Of a stretch of DNA of 64,000 nt, positions 22,267 through 33,800 are shown piece by piece. Within the stretch, counting starts at the first letter, position 1. Each line of letters opens with the position of its first letter. Both the position numbers and the translations under genes were made by a program. This stretch comes from Chrysogorgia sp. JL179-B06 (taxonomy: Eukaryota; Cnidaria; Anthozoa; Scleralcyonacea; Chrysogorgiidae), in contig JAYKKM010000439.1 of NCBI GenBank assembly GCA_035772405.1, forward strand, positions 5,583,501 through 5,647,500. The letters run 5' to 3'. The notes under the pieces were generated by a model. The model was not told the DNA's origin. It saw nothing but the letters and a program-made list of their open reading frames with translations, and ran no database searches.

Positions 22267-22482
22267 AAACTGAAAGTGACTCTACATTACGCCTGGAATC
22301 CGTGATGAGGGACTAAACGCCGGTTGATATTAGCACCCTCGCCCTCAGGCCTTCGCGCCGGGCGAGGGGATAAATAAACTGAAAGTGACTCTACAAACGC
22401 CTGGAATCCCGTGATGAGGGACAAACGCCGGTCGATATTAGCACCCTCGGCCTTCGGCCGGCGCTTCGCGCCGGGCGAGGGG
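22267..22482. repeat. GC-rich hairpin repeat, two tandem copies, at the array edge
   Basis: Copies at 22267-22370 and 22376-22482 both read AAACTGAAAGTGACTCTAC, GTGATGAGGGAC, AAACGCCGGT and end in a CCCTCG...CGAGGGG hairpin rich in GGCC/GCGC. The second copy is fused directly to EGF-array intron sequence at 22483. Its GC content is far above the surroundings. Confidence 0.85.
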
Positions 22483-22583
22483 ATTAACTATTATTTTACA
22501 AGAAATAGACTTTACTGATACTGCCTTGGTGAAACGTTTGCTGCGTTTATGCCGAAACCTTGTAATAATAATAATAAAAAAAA

Positions 22584-22619
<36 letters not shown>

Positions 22620-22790
22620 CACAACAATAATATAATTTAACATTCTATTGCTAAAATGAACAACTGGGCGCGTTAGGAACAGTATTGTTTATCAGAATGC
22701 GAAATATAATGTAACTTCCTTGCAGCAAACTCATGCAATTGCATTATCTCATTTTTTTTCGTTATTTAACGAAAATATTAATTTTTTTAA

Positions 22791-22913
22791 ATATAAATGA
22801 ATGTATCCCAGAAAAACATTCTTGTCACTCTGACGCTAATTGTACAAATACCAACGGGTCCTTTATATGCACGTGTAAAGAGGGTTTCACAGGCAATGGT
22901 GCAAATTGTGATG
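22791..22913 (+). pseudogene. EGF-like exon, copy 1, acceptor site lost
   Basis: All six cysteines are present (Ser11, Asn36), but the bases before the exon (22789-22790) are AA instead of AG, so normal splicing into it should fail. Thr34 is ACA, a silent change unique to this copy. The downstream intron carries the large LINE at 23074-24983. It is the most degraded unit and the one at the array edge. Confidence 0.7.
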
Positions 22914-23337
22914 GTAAGTTGATTTGTTTATGCGCAATACATTTCATATTAACTATTATTTTACAAGAAATAGACTTTACTGATACTGCCTTGGTGAAAC
23001 GTTTGCTACGTTTATGCCGAAACCCTGTAATAATAATAAAAAATAAAATAAAAGAATAATAATAATAATAATAATGGAAACTTTATTCATTTATGATTGA
23101 CGTATACTACAGTGATAAACCTCTCTTTTACAGGTAGTTTACCAATGTCTACTTGAATTAACACTATATGGTATAAAAATATTAGTATGACATTAAAGTC
23201 GGGTCATCTTTGTTACGTTTACAAAATATATAGTAAGATGTCCTTATGCAAGTGTTCATAATTTCCTGAGCATAGTACTTTCTAGATCGTTCGTCAAATT
23301 TCAGGTCTTTCAGCATTTCAATAAAGTCTACGGATGA

Positions 23338-24477
23338 CTAATGATTAAAAACTCCAAGCGAACTGATAGATAAATTTACAAATTTAACTTTTTCGTAATT
23401 TTTGTGCTGTTCGTTAATAAGTTCTAGATATTTTTGTCTCTTACGGGTTGCATTAGTAAGAAGATTAGATTCAAAACCAACAGTCAGTTCGAGTATGTAG
23501 ATGCATTTGTTTTCGATTGTTACCAGAAGATCAGGGCGCAACCTATCTCCGGTGATAACAGATGGACTGATGAAGCCAGGTAGGTCAGCATAAAGGTTAA
23601 TAGAGTGTTGTACGGATTTAAGAGAGGTTGCAATGAAATTAAGAACGGAATCGTGTCGCCACGTAAAACGTCCTTCGTTTAGGTATGTCTTGCATCCAGC
23701 GACGACGTGGAGCAAGGTTTCGGGTTCCAAGCAGAAAGAGCAGTCGGATGTCGGTGATATTCCCCATTTCAACAGGTTCTTGCGAGTTGGGAGCGTATTA
23801 TTTATGTACCGGATGGTGAAGTTAAAGATATTCTTAGGAAGTTTGTTTTGGATCGAGGACCATATAGAATTGAGCGAGAGTGTAGAGTATTTGATGATAT
23901 TGGAGAAGAATGAACCTTGTGAAATGAGGTGATTTTGAAGCCTATTTTAATTTTCTTTCCTGATAGTGTTCAGTACGTCTTTTGTGTTTTTGTACTTGTC
24001 ATATTGTACATTTTTGTGATTGCTTGTTGCCATCCATAGGTATTTGATCTCTTCATTTGGTGATGATTTCAAAGCTTTCCGAGATACAGTTTGACATTGA
24101 AGAAATTTAGTTGATGGGAGAATGATATTTAAGCCGAATTTGTTATGAGGAAGTAGGACGTTGCTAAGAGTTGCGGAAATTGGAAGCTCGAGCCACTTTC
24201 GGATATATTTTGACGCGATATTATCTAGATTCTCGTTTACCCAGGTTTTTCCTATATCAGAAACGGTGAAGTGCCAAGAGATTTTTGAAAGTACACAGCG
24301 ACTGTACACTAGAATTTTGTTCTTCGGATGTAATGGTAGTTCGTCGATTTCATTCATGGTATTAGTCAGTGTGTCATATAATTCAGATTTGTGATCTTCG
24401 TCAGACATATTGAAGTTAAAGTAGCGACCTAAGTATCGAAAGGATTTACCATTCTCAACACGTGGTATAAAACAGCT
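23338..24477 (-). pseudogene. Thumb, CCHC knuckle and restriction-like endonuclease of the LINE
   Basis: One frame from about 24477 (GKSFRYLGRYFNF) runs to 23338 with a single TAA stop at 23947-23949. After the stop it reads CSFC-x7-H-x4-C (about 23700-23750), the CCHC motif that precedes the endonuclease, then GRFTWRHDSVL. The endonuclease core RPDLLV...ILELTVGFE (about 23465-23540) has the PD...E layout of the PD-(D/E)xK fold. It ends with SISSLGVF near 23345. Only one nonsense change in 1.1 kb suggests the element is not very old. Confidence 0.85.
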
Positions 24478-24479
24478 AT

Positions 24480-24975
24480 TTATAAACAGTTTAGGGAGAT
24501 ATTGAACGGATTTCGTAAGTTCTTTTTAATTCCAAATGTTGAGCATTTATCTATACGTATAATCATATTGGCCCATTGACACCAGATGGTTAAACGGTTT
24601 AGTAGCATTTGATTTTCTTTTTCCTGACCAGTGATAACGGCAGCATCGTCGGCAAATTGGAACCAGTGCATTGGGTTGCATAAAATACCATTCTCGCTTA
24701 AATTCCAAAATCCAAGTTGACGGTATTTTTCAGATTTGATGTGTTGAATAAATGTATCGAATGACATATTGAATAAGAGAGGGCTGAGAGAGTCACCTTG
24801 GAGAACGCCACGACCAACTGTAATGAAACGTGTGTTGAACTCTTCGGTTATGATGGAAGTTTGGAAATCATTGTAGAGGCTGTCTATGATATTTTTTATG
24901 TGATCGGGAATGTGATGATACTCAAGGACTTCGTGAATAAGGTTATGATGGACTTCACCAAATGCATTCTTAATG
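24480..24975 (-). pseudogene. Reverse transcriptase part of the RLE-type LINE
   Basis: The palm domain shows GVLQGDSLSPLLFN (the QGDSLSP block typical of R2-like enzymes) and FADDAAV (24637-24657), the catalytic Asp pair. The frame begins abruptly after a truncated 5' end. Near 24520, at an A-rich run, the frame shifts by one base, and the protein continues in the next frame as the thumb region. Dead copy unless that shift is an assembly error. Confidence 0.85.
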
Positions 24976-24980
24976 CATTC

Positions 24981-25013
<33 letters not shown>

Positions 25014-25187
25014 CACAACAATAATTATATAATTTAACATTCTATTGCTAAAATTAACAACTGGGCGTGTTAGGGACAATATTGTTAATAAGAATGCGAA
25101 ATAGAATGTAACTTCCTTGCCACAAATTCATGCAATTGCATTATCTCATATTTTTTTCGTTGGTTAACGAAAATCTTAATTTTTTAG

Positions 25188-25310
25188 ATATAAACGAATG
25201 TATCCCAGAAAAACATGCTTGTCACTCTGACGCTAATTGTACAAATACCAACGGGTCCTTTATATGCACGTGTAAAGAGGGTTTCACTGGCAATGGTGTA
25301 AATTGTGATG
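25188..25310 (+). CDS. EGF-like exon, copy 2
   Basis: Has Val38 instead of Ala38 (unique) and a silent AAC at Asn3. AG acceptor and GTAAGT donor are intact. Its downstream intron is replaced after about 37 bases by a foreign 570-bp segment. Confidence 0.82.
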
Positions 25311-25346
25311 GTAAGTTGATTTGTTTATGCGCAATACATTTCATAC

Positions 25347-25915
25347 TAGAAATACGTGTACGCAACAACCCCTCGCCCGCTTACTGTTTGATGCTTTAAT
25401 ATTGCCAAACTGAACAGATTTTCAAACTGCTTATTTTTTGGGTGCAATTTGTGGGTAGTGTACTGAACAGAACCCAAGTGGGAAAGTCTGAATTGTCTCG
25501 CAGGCAGGGTTAGAAACCAATTGTGTAACTCTTGATTATTGAAATTAATAATTAATTTTAATAATTATTAATTTAAATAATAATTTTATTAATTATATAT
25601 TACATAATTAAAGTTAATTATGTCAGTTATGGTTTTAATAATAAATTTCAACATGCATGTTTGCAGTAACAGTGGCATACTCATAATATTACTCAAAGTA
25701 CAATTGTATTCACGAGACTGCATAACCTTGTACATACATGTACCCTACTTGCATGTTCCTTATTGTCTAATTGTTCCTAAATTTATCCTAAACCACATTG
25801 ATAAGCCTGATAAACCTTTTATTCTTTTAGAAGACTTCTGTTTCTTAACTTTTATTAATATTATATAATTATGCACATTGCATGTACCAGTATTTCAATG
25901 GTATTCAAGTACCAG
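25347..25915. mobile_element. Composite insertion replacing the intron after EGF copy 2
   Basis: The left part (25347-25390) matches 3757-3800 (shared ACGCAACAACCCCTCGCCC) and the right part (25795-25915) matches about 2005-2140 (TATTTCAATGGTATTCAAGT). The middle is AT-rich and self-complementary near 25545-25620. About 300 bp of ordinary unit sequence is missing, and normal array sequence resumes at AAACTCATGCAATTG. The origin is a dispersed repeat, or a recombination between repeats; ends and target duplication are unclear. Confidence 0.7.
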
Positions 25916-25979
25916 CAAACTCATGCAATTGCATAATCTTATTTTTTTTCGTTGGTTAACGAAAATATTTATTTTTTAG

Positions 25980-26102
25980 ATATAAATGAATGTATCCCAG
26001 AAAAACATGCTTGTCACTCTGACGCTAATTGTACAAATACCAACGGATCCTTTATATGCACGTGTAAAGAGGGTTTCACTGGCAATGGTGCAAATTGTGA
26101 TG
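25980..26102 (+). CDS. EGF-like exon, copy 3
   Basis: Consensus protein with a silent GGA at Gly23. The following intron has lost one base near 26175, an indel of a kind never seen in an exon. Confidence 0.86.
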
Positions 26103-26218
26103 GTAAGTTGATTTGTTTATGCGCAATACATTTCATATTAACTATTATCTTACAAGAAATAGACTTTACTGATAGTGCTTGGTGAAACGTTTACTTCGTT
26201 TATGTCGAAATCTTGTAA

Positions 26219-26249
<31 letters not shown>

Positions 26250-26424
26250 AATAATCACAACAATAATATAATTTAACATTATATTGCTAAAATGAACAAC
26301 TGGGCGTGTTAGGAACAGTATTGTTTATAATAATGCGAAATAGAATGTAACTTCCTTGCCACAAACTCATGCAATTGCATTATCGCATTTTTTTTCTTTG
26401 GTTAACGAAAATATTATTTTTTAG

Positions 26425-26547
26425 ATATAAATGAATGTATCCCAGAAAAACATGCTTGTCACTCTGACGCTAATTGTACAAATACCAACGGGTCCTTTAT
26501 ATGTACGTGTAAAGAGGGTTTCACTGGCGATGGTGCAAATTGTGATG
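26425..26547 (+). CDS. EGF-like exon, copy 4
   Basis: Asp36 variant (GDG), the form that dominates copies 4-22. The upstream intron is one base shorter (ATATTATTTTTTAG), as at copy 16. Confidence 0.86.
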
Positions 26548-26874
26548 GTAAGTTGATTTGTTTATCCGCAATACATTTCATATCAACTATTATTTTACAA
26601 GAAATAGACTTTACTGATACTGCCTTGGTGAAATGTTTGCTTCGTTTATGCCGAAACCTTGTAATAATAATAAAAAAAAAAATAATAATAATAATAATAA
26701 TAATCACAACAATAATATAATTTAACATTATATTGCTAAAATTAACAACTGGGCGTGTTAGGGACAATATTGTTTATAATAATGCGAAATAGAATGTAAC
26801 TTCCTTGCCACAAACTCATGCAATTGCATTATCGCCTTTTTTTTCTTTGGTTAACGAAAATATTTATTTTTTAG

Positions 26875-26997
26875 ATATAAATGAATGTATCCCAGAAAAA
26901 CATGCTTGTCACTCTGACGCTAATTGTACAAATACCAACGGGTCCTTTATATGTACGTGTAAAGAGGGTTTCACTGGCGATGGTGCAAATTGTGATG
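26875..26997 (+). CDS. EGF-like exon, copy 5
   Basis: Asp36 variant. The next exon follows after only 398 bp because the intron lost a stretch around the CAATTGCATT box. Confidence 0.86.
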
Positions 26998-27110
26998 GTA
27001 AGTTGATTTGTTTATGCGCAATACATTTCATATCAACTATTATTTTACAAGAAATAGACTTTATTGATACTGCCTTGGTGAAACGTTTACTTCGTTTATG
27101 CCGAAACCTT

Positions 27111-27145
<35 letters not shown>

Positions 27146-27272
27146 CACAACAATAATATAATTTAACATTATATTGCTAAAATGAACAACTGCGCGTGTT
27201 AGGAACAGTAGTGAAATAGAATGTATTAACTCATATTTTTTTCGTTATTGAACGAAAATATTCATTTTTTAG

Positions 27273-27395
27273 ATATAAATGAATGTATCCCAGAAAAACA
27301 TTCTTGTCACTCTGACGCTAATTGTACAAATACCAACGGGTCCTTTATATGCACGTGTAAAGAGGGTTTCACTGGCAATGGTGCAAATTGTGATG
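27273..27395 (+). CDS. EGF-like exon, copy 6
   Basis: Ser11/Asn36. Its intron has CCCTGTAA instead of CCTTGTAA and carries LINE fragment 1; the pair recurs at copies 13 and 20. Confidence 0.86.
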
Positions 27396-27550
27396 GTAAG
27401 TTGATTTGTTTATGCGCAATACATTTCATATTAACTATTATTTTACAAGAAATAGACTTTACTGATACTGCCTTGGTGAAACGTTTGCTGCGTTTATGCC
27501 GAAACCCTGTAATAATAATAAAAAAATAAAAATAAAATAATAATAATAAT

Positions 27551-27713
27551 GTAAACTTCATTTTATTGATAATTAATAATTAATTTACAATGATAAACCT
27601 CACTTTTACAGGTAGTTTACCAATGTCTACTTGAACTGATTTTATATTATAATAGCAGATTTGATGTTCATTAGTTCTGGGTTCTTCAATTCTTTGTCGC
27701 GTTTACAGAAAAC

Positions 27714-27718
<5 letters not shown>
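27551..27718 (-). mobile_element. LINE 3'-end fragment 1, between copies 6 and 7
   Basis: On the minus strand this is the last 168 bp of a LINE related to the one at 23074: it shares TTTACAGGTAGTTTACCAAT and its neighbours, but the rest is clearly diverged. It sits between two (AAT)n tracts. Contains GGTTCTTCAATTCTTTG (subtype shared with fragments 2 and 4). Confidence 0.8.
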
Positions 27719-27751
<33 letters not shown>

Positions 27752-27922
27752 CACAACAATAATATAATTTAACCTTATATTGCTAAAATAAACAACTGGG
27801 CGTGTGAGATGACAATATTGTTTATAATAATGCGAAATAGAATGTATCATTCCTTGCCACAAACTCATGCAATTGCATTATCTCATTTTTTTCGTTGGTT
27901 AACGAAAATATTTATTTTTTAG

Positions 27923-28045
27923 ATATAAATGAATGTATTCCAGAAAAACATGCTTGTCACTCTGACGCTAATTGTACAAATACCAACGGGTCCTTTATAT
28001 GTACGTGTAAAGAGGGTTTCACTGGCGATGGTGCAAATTGTGATG
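27923..28045 (+). CDS. EGF-like exon, copy 7
   Basis: Asp36 with silent ATT at Ile6. First half of an 898-bp two-unit repeat; the unit reappears almost unchanged as copy 9. Confidence 0.86.
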
Positions 28046-28175
28046 GTAAGTTGATTTGTTTATGCGCAATACATTTCATATCAACTATTATTTTACAAGA
28101 AATAGACTTTACTGATACTGCCTTGGTGAAACGTTTACTTCGTTTATGCCGAAACCTTGTAATAATAATAATAAC

Positions 28176-28208
<33 letters not shown>

Positions 28209-28377
28209 CACAATAATAATATAATTTAACATTCTAATGCTAAAATGAACAACTGGGCGTGTTAGGGACAATATTGTTTATAAGAATGTGAAATAGAATG
28301 TAACTTCCTTGCCACAAACTCATGCAATTGCATTATCTGATTTTTTTCGTTGGTTAACGAAAATATTTATTTTTTAG

Positions 28378-28500
28378 ATATAAATGAATGTATTCCAGAA
28401 AAACATGCTTGTCACTCTGACGCTAATTGTACAAATACCAATGGGTCCTTTATATGTACGTGTAAAGAGGGTTTCACTGGCGATGGTGCAAATTGTGATG
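28378..28500 (+). CDS. EGF-like exon, copy 8
   Basis: Asp36, silent AAT at Asn22, donor GTAAGC. Second half of the 898-bp two-unit repeat. Confidence 0.85.
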
Positions 28501-28820
28501 GTAAGCTGATTTGTTTATGCGCAATACATTTCATATCAACTATTATTTTACAAGAAATAGACTTTACTGATACTGCCTTGGTGAAACGTTTACTTCGTTT
28601 ATGCCGAAACCTTGTAATAATAATAATAACAATAATAATAATAATAATAATCACAACAATAATATAATTTAACATTATATTGCTAAAATTAACAACTGGG
28701 CGTGTTAGGGACAATATTGTTTATAAGAATGTGAAATAGAATGTAACTTCCTTGCCACAAACTCATGCAATTGCATTATCTGATTTTTTTCGTTGGTTAA
28801 CGAAAATATTTATTTTTTAG

Positions 28821-28943
28821 ATATAAATGAATGTATTCCAGAAAAACATGCTTGTCACTCTGACGCTAATTGTACAAATACCAACGGGTCCTTTATATGT
28901 ACGTGTAAAGAGGGTTTCACTGGCGATGGTGCAAATTGTGATG
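28821..28943 (+). CDS. EGF-like exon, copy 9
   Basis: Asp36; intron and exon match copy 7 closely, pointing to a recent two-unit duplication. Confidence 0.86.
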
Positions 28944-29073
28944 GTAAGTTGATTTGTTTATGCGCAATACATTTCATATCAACTATTATTTTACAAGAAA
29001 TAGACTTTACTGATACTGCCTTGGTGAAACGTTTACTTCGTTTATGCCGAAACCTTGTAATAATAATAATAAC

Positions 29074-29106
<33 letters not shown>

Positions 29107-29275
29107 CACAATAATAATATAATTTAACATTCTAATGCTAAAATGAACAACTGGGCGTGTTAGGGACAATATTGTTTATAAGAATGTGAAATAGAATGTA
29201 ACTTCCTTGCCACAAACTCATGCAATTGCATTATCTGATTTTTTTCGTTGGTTAACGAAAATATTTATTTTTTAG

Positions 29276-29398
29276 ATATAAATGAATGTATTCCAGAAAA
29301 ACATGCTTGTCACTCTGACGCTAATTGTACAAATACCAACGGGTCCTTTATATGTACGTGTAAAGAGGGTTTCACTGGCGATGGTGCAAATTGTGATG
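29276..29398 (+). CDS. EGF-like exon, copy 10
   Basis: Asp36, donor GTAAGC as in copy 8, which it mirrors in the two-unit repeat. Confidence 0.85.
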
Positions 29399-29511
29399 GT
29401 AAGCTGATTTGTTTATGCGCAATACATTTCATATCAACTATTATTTTACAAGAAATAGACTTTACTGATACTGCCTTGGTGCAACGTTTACTTCGTTTAT
29501 GCCGAAACCTT

Positions 29512-29549
<38 letters not shown>

Positions 29550-29706
29550 CACAACAATAATATAATTTAACATTATATTGCTAAAATGAACAACTGGGCG
29601 TGTTATGAACAGTAGTGAAATAGAATGTATCATTCTTGCCAAAAATTCATGCAATTGCATTAACTCATATTTTTTTCGTTATTGAACGAAAATATTCATT
29701 TTTTAG

Positions 29707-29829
29707 ATATAAATGAATGTATCCCAGAAAAACATGCTTGTCACTCTGACGCTAATTGTACAAATACCAACGGGTCCTTTATATGTACGTGTAAAGAGGG
29801 TTTCACTGGCGATGGTGCAAATTGTGATG
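29707..29829 (+). CDS. EGF-like exon, copy 11
   Basis: Asp36. The upstream intron is of the CGTTATTGAACG hairpin type, otherwise usual for Ser11 copies, so this unit looks like a recombinant. Confidence 0.86.
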
Positions 29830-30136
29830 GTAAGTTGATTTGTTTATGCGCAATACATTTCATATCAACTATTATTTTACAAGAAATAGACTTTATTGAT
29901 ACTGCCTTGGTGAAACGTTTACTTCGTTTATGCCGAAACCTTGTAATAATAATAATAATAATAATCACAACAATAATATAATTTAACCTTATATTGCTAA
30001 AATAAACAACTGGGCGTGTGAGATGACAATATTGTTTATAATAATGCGAAATAGAATGTATCATTCCTTGCCACAAACTCATGCAATTGCATTATCTCAT
30101 TTTTTTCGTTGGTTAACGAAAATATTTATTTTTTAG

Positions 30137-30259
30137 ATATAAATGAATGTATTCCAGAAAAACATGCTTGTCACTCTGACGCTAATTGTACAAATACCAA
30201 CGGGTCCTTTATATGTACGTGTAAAGAGGGTTTCACTGGCGATGGTGCAAATTGTGATG
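30137..30259 (+). CDS. EGF-like exon, copy 12
   Basis: Asp36, silent ATT at Ile6. Confidence 0.86.
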
Positions 30260-30576
30260 GTAAGTTGATTTGTTTATGCGCAATACATTTCATATCAAAT
30301 ATTATTTTACAAGAAATAGACTTTACTGATACTGCCTTGGTGAAACGTTTACTTCGTTTATGCCGAAACCTTGTAATAATAATAATAACAATAATAATAA
30401 TAATAATAATAATAATAATCACAACAATAATATAATTTAACATTATATTGCTAAAATGAACAACTGGGCGTGTTATGAACAGTAGTGAAATAGAATGTAT
30501 CATTCTTGCCAAAAATTCATGCAATTGCATTAACTCATATTTTTTTCGTTATTGAACGAAAATATTCATTTTTTAG

Positions 30577-30699
30577 ATATAAATGAATGTATCCCAGAAA
30601 AACATTCTTGTCACTCTGACGCTAATTGTACAAATACCAACGGGTCCTTTATATGCACGTGTAAAGAGGGTTTCACTGGCAATGGTGCAAATTGTGATG
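30577..30699 (+). CDS. EGF-like exon, copy 13
   Basis: Ser11/Asn36 with LINE fragment 2 in the next intron; same block as copy 6, 3,304 bp upstream. Confidence 0.86.
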
Positions 30700-30854
30700 G
30701 TAAGTTGATTTGTTTATGCGCAATACATTTCATATTAACTATTATTTTACAAGAAATAGACTTTACTGATACTGCCTTGGTGAAACGTTTGCTGCGTTTA
30801 TGCCGAAACCCTGTAATAATAATAAAAAAATAAAAATAAAATAATAATAATAAT

Positions 30855-31017
30855 GTAAACTTCATTTTATTGATAATTAATAATTAATTTACAATGATAA
30901 ACCTCACTTTTACAGGTAGTTTACCAATGTCTACTTGAACTGATTTTATATTATAATAGCAGATTTGATGTTCATTAGTTCTGGGTTCTTCAATTCTTTG
31001 TCGCGTTTACAGAAAAC

Positions 31018-31022
<5 letters not shown>
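30855..31022 (-). mobile_element. LINE 3'-end fragment 2, between copies 13 and 14
   Basis: Same subtype and same edges as fragment 1; spread by unit duplication rather than by a new insertion. Confidence 0.8.
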
Positions 31023-31055
<33 letters not shown>

Positions 31056-31225
31056 CACAACAATAATATAATTTAACATTATAGTGCTAAAATTAAAAAC
31101 TGGGCGTGTTAGGGACAATATTGTTTATAAGAATGCGAAATAGAATGTAACTTCCTTGCCACAAATTCATGCAATTGCATTATCTCATTTTTTTTCGTTG
31201 GTTAACGAGAATATTTATTTTTTAG

Positions 31226-31348
31226 ATATAAATGAATGTATCCCAGAAAAACATGCTTGTCACTCTGATGCTAATTGTACAAATACCAACGGGTCCTTTA
31301 TATGCACGTGTAAAGAGGGTTTCACTGGCGATGGTGCAAATTGTGATG
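31226..31348 (+). CDS. EGF-like exon, copy 14
   Basis: Asp36, silent GAT at Asp15 (shared with copy 22). Confidence 0.86.
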
Positions 31349-31672
31349 GTAAGTTGATTTGTTTATGCGCAATACATTTCATATCAACTATTATTTTACA
31401 AGAAATAGACTTTACTGATACTGCCTTGGTGAAACGTTTGCTTCGTTTATGCCGAAACCTTGTAATAATAATAAAAATAAAAATAATAATAATAATAATA
31501 ATCACAACAATAATATAATTTAACATTATATTGCTAAAATAAACAACTGGGCGTGTTAGGGGCAATATTGTTTATAAGAATGCGAAATACAATGTAACTT
31601 CCTTGACACAAACAAATGCAATTGCATTATCTTATTTTCTTTCGTTGGTTAACGAAAATATTTATTTTTTAG

Positions 31673-31795
31673 ATATAAATGAATGTATCCCAGAAAAACA
31701 TGCTTGTCACTCTGACGCTAATTGTACAAATACCAACGGGTCCTTTATATGCACGTGTAAAGAGGGTTTCACTGGCAATGGTGCAAATTGTGATG
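31673..31795 (+). CDS. EGF-like exon, copy 15
   Basis: Consensus residues. Preceded by the unusual ACACAAACAAATGCAATTGC intron box (shared with copy 23) and followed by LINE fragment 3. Confidence 0.86.
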
Positions 31796-31949
31796 GTAAG
31801 TTGATTTGTTTATGCGCAATACATTTCATATTAACTATTATTTTACAAGAAATAGACTTTACTGATACTGCCTTGGTGAAACGTTTGCTGCGTTTATGCC
31901 GAAACCCTGTAATAATAATAAAAAATAAAAATAAAATAATAATAATAAT

Positions 31950-32112
31950 GTAAACTTCATTTTATTGATAATTAATCATTAATTTACAATGATAAACCTC
32001 ACTTTTACAGGTAGTTTACCAATGTCTACTTGAACTGATTTTATATTATAATAACAGATTAGATGTTCATTAGTTCTGGGTTATTCCATTCTTTGTCGCG
32101 TTTAGAGAAAAC

Positions 32113-32117
<5 letters not shown>
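31950..32117 (-). mobile_element. LINE 3'-end fragment 3, between copies 15 and 16
   Basis: Second subtype: GGTTATTCCATTCTTTG, shared only with fragment 5. Confidence 0.8.
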
Positions 32118-32150
<33 letters not shown>

Positions 32151-32319
32151 CACAACAATAATATAATTTAACATTATATTGTTAAAATTAACAACTGGGC
32201 GTGTTAGGGACAATATTGTTTATAATAATGCGAAATAGAATGTAACTTCCTTGCCACAAACTCATGCAATTGCATTATCGCATTTTTTTTCTTTGGTTAA
32301 CGAAAATATTATTTTTTAG

Positions 32320-32442
32320 ATATAAATGAATGTATTCCAGAAAAACATGCTTGTCACTCTGACGCTAATTGTACAAATACCAACGGGTCCTTTATATGTA
32401 CGTGTAAAGAGGGTTTCACTGGCGATGGTGCAAATTGTGATG
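32320..32442 (+). CDS. EGF-like exon, copy 16
   Basis: Asp36, ATT at Ile6; the upstream intron is one base shorter, as at copy 4. Confidence 0.86.
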
Positions 32443-32772
32443 GTAAGTTGATTTGTTTATGCGCAATACATTTCATATCAACTATTATTTTACAAGAAAT
32501 AGACTTTACTGATACTGCCTTGGTGAAACGTTTACTTCGTTTATGCCGAAACCTTGTAATAATAATAATAACAATAATAATAATAATAATAATAATAATA
32601 ATCACAACAATAATATAATTTAACATTATATTGCTAAAATTAACAACTGGGCGTGTTAGGGACAATATTGTTTATAAGAATGCGAAATAGAATGTAACTT
32701 CCTTGCCACAAACTCATGCAATTGCATTATCTCATTTTTTTTCGTTGGTTAACGAAAATATTTATTTTTTAG

Positions 32773-32895
32773 ATATAAATGAATGTATCCCAGAAAAACA
32801 TCCTTGTCACTCTGACGCTAATTGTACAAATACCAACGGGTCCTTTATATGTACGTGTAAAGAGGGTTTCACTGGCGATGGTGCAAATTGTGATG
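32773..32895 (+). CDS. EGF-like exon, copy 17
   Basis: Pro11 (unique) with Asp36. Confidence 0.86.
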
Positions 32896-33224
32896 GTAAG
32901 TTGATTTGTTTATGCGCAATACATTTCATATCAACTATTATTTTACAAGAAATAGACTTTACTGATACTGCCTTGGTGAAACGTTTACTTCGTTTATGCC
33001 GAAACCTTGTAATAATAATAATAACAATAATAATAATAATAATAATAATAATAATCACAATAATAATATAATTTAACATTCTAATGCTAAAATGAACAAC
33101 TGGGCGTGTTAGGGACAATATTGTTTATAAGAATGTGAAATAGAATGTAACTTCCTTGCCACAAACTCATGCAATTGCATTATCTGATTTTTTTCGTTGG
33201 TTAACGAAAATATTTATTTTTTAG

Positions 33225-33347
33225 ATATAAATGAATGTATTCCAGAAAAACATGCTTGTCACTCTGACGCTAATTGTACAAATACCAACGGGTCCTTTAT
33301 ATGTACGTGTAAAGAGGGTTTCACTGGCGATGGTGCAAATTGTGATG
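33225..33347 (+). CDS. EGF-like exon, copy 18
   Basis: Asp36, ATT at Ile6; same type as copies 7 and 9. Confidence 0.86.
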
Positions 33348-33677
33348 GTAAGTTGATTTGTTTATGCGCAATACATTTCATATCAACTATTATTTTACAA
33401 GAAATAGACTTTACTGATACTGCCTTGGTGAAACGTTTACTTCGTTTATGCCGAAACCTTGTAATAATAATAATAACAATAATAATAATAATAATAATAA
33501 TAATAATCACAACAATAATATAATTTAACATTATATTGCTAAAATTAACAACTGGGCGTGTTAGGGACAATATTGTTTATAAGAATGCGAAATAGAATGT
33601 AACTTCCTTGCCACAAACTCATGCAATTGCATTATCTCATTTTTTTTCGTTGGTTAACGAAAATATTTATTTTTTAG

Positions 33678-33800
33678 ATATAAATGAATGTATCCCAGAA
33701 AAACATGCTTGTCACTCTGACGCTAATTGTACAAATACCAACGGGTCCTTTATATGTACGTGTAAAGAGGGTTTCACTGGCGATGGTGCAAATTGTGATG
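33678..33800 (+). CDS. EGF-like exon, copy 19
   Basis: Asp36, otherwise consensus protein. Confidence 0.86.

Larger units (their letters stand above)
23074..24983 (-). mobile_element. RLE-type LINE (R2/NeSL-like group) inside the first array intron
   Basis: Read on the minus strand the insert gives, in order, a reverse transcriptase, a thumb region, a CCHC knuckle and a restriction-like endonuclease, followed by a 3' UTR ending AATAAAGTTTCC and then (ATT)n. The 5' part with any N-terminal zinc fingers is missing. Both edges lie in the (AAT)n tract of the EGF unit. The combination of reverse transcriptase with a C-terminal endonuclease defines the early-branching LINE clades (R2, NeSL, CRE and relatives); I cannot pick the clade. 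Confidence 0.85.

Noticed and set aside
22300..22420. GTGATGAGGGAC motifs in the GC-rich repeat as another hammerhead core
   Set aside because: No GAAA box or suitable stem I follows; only the GATGA part matches.
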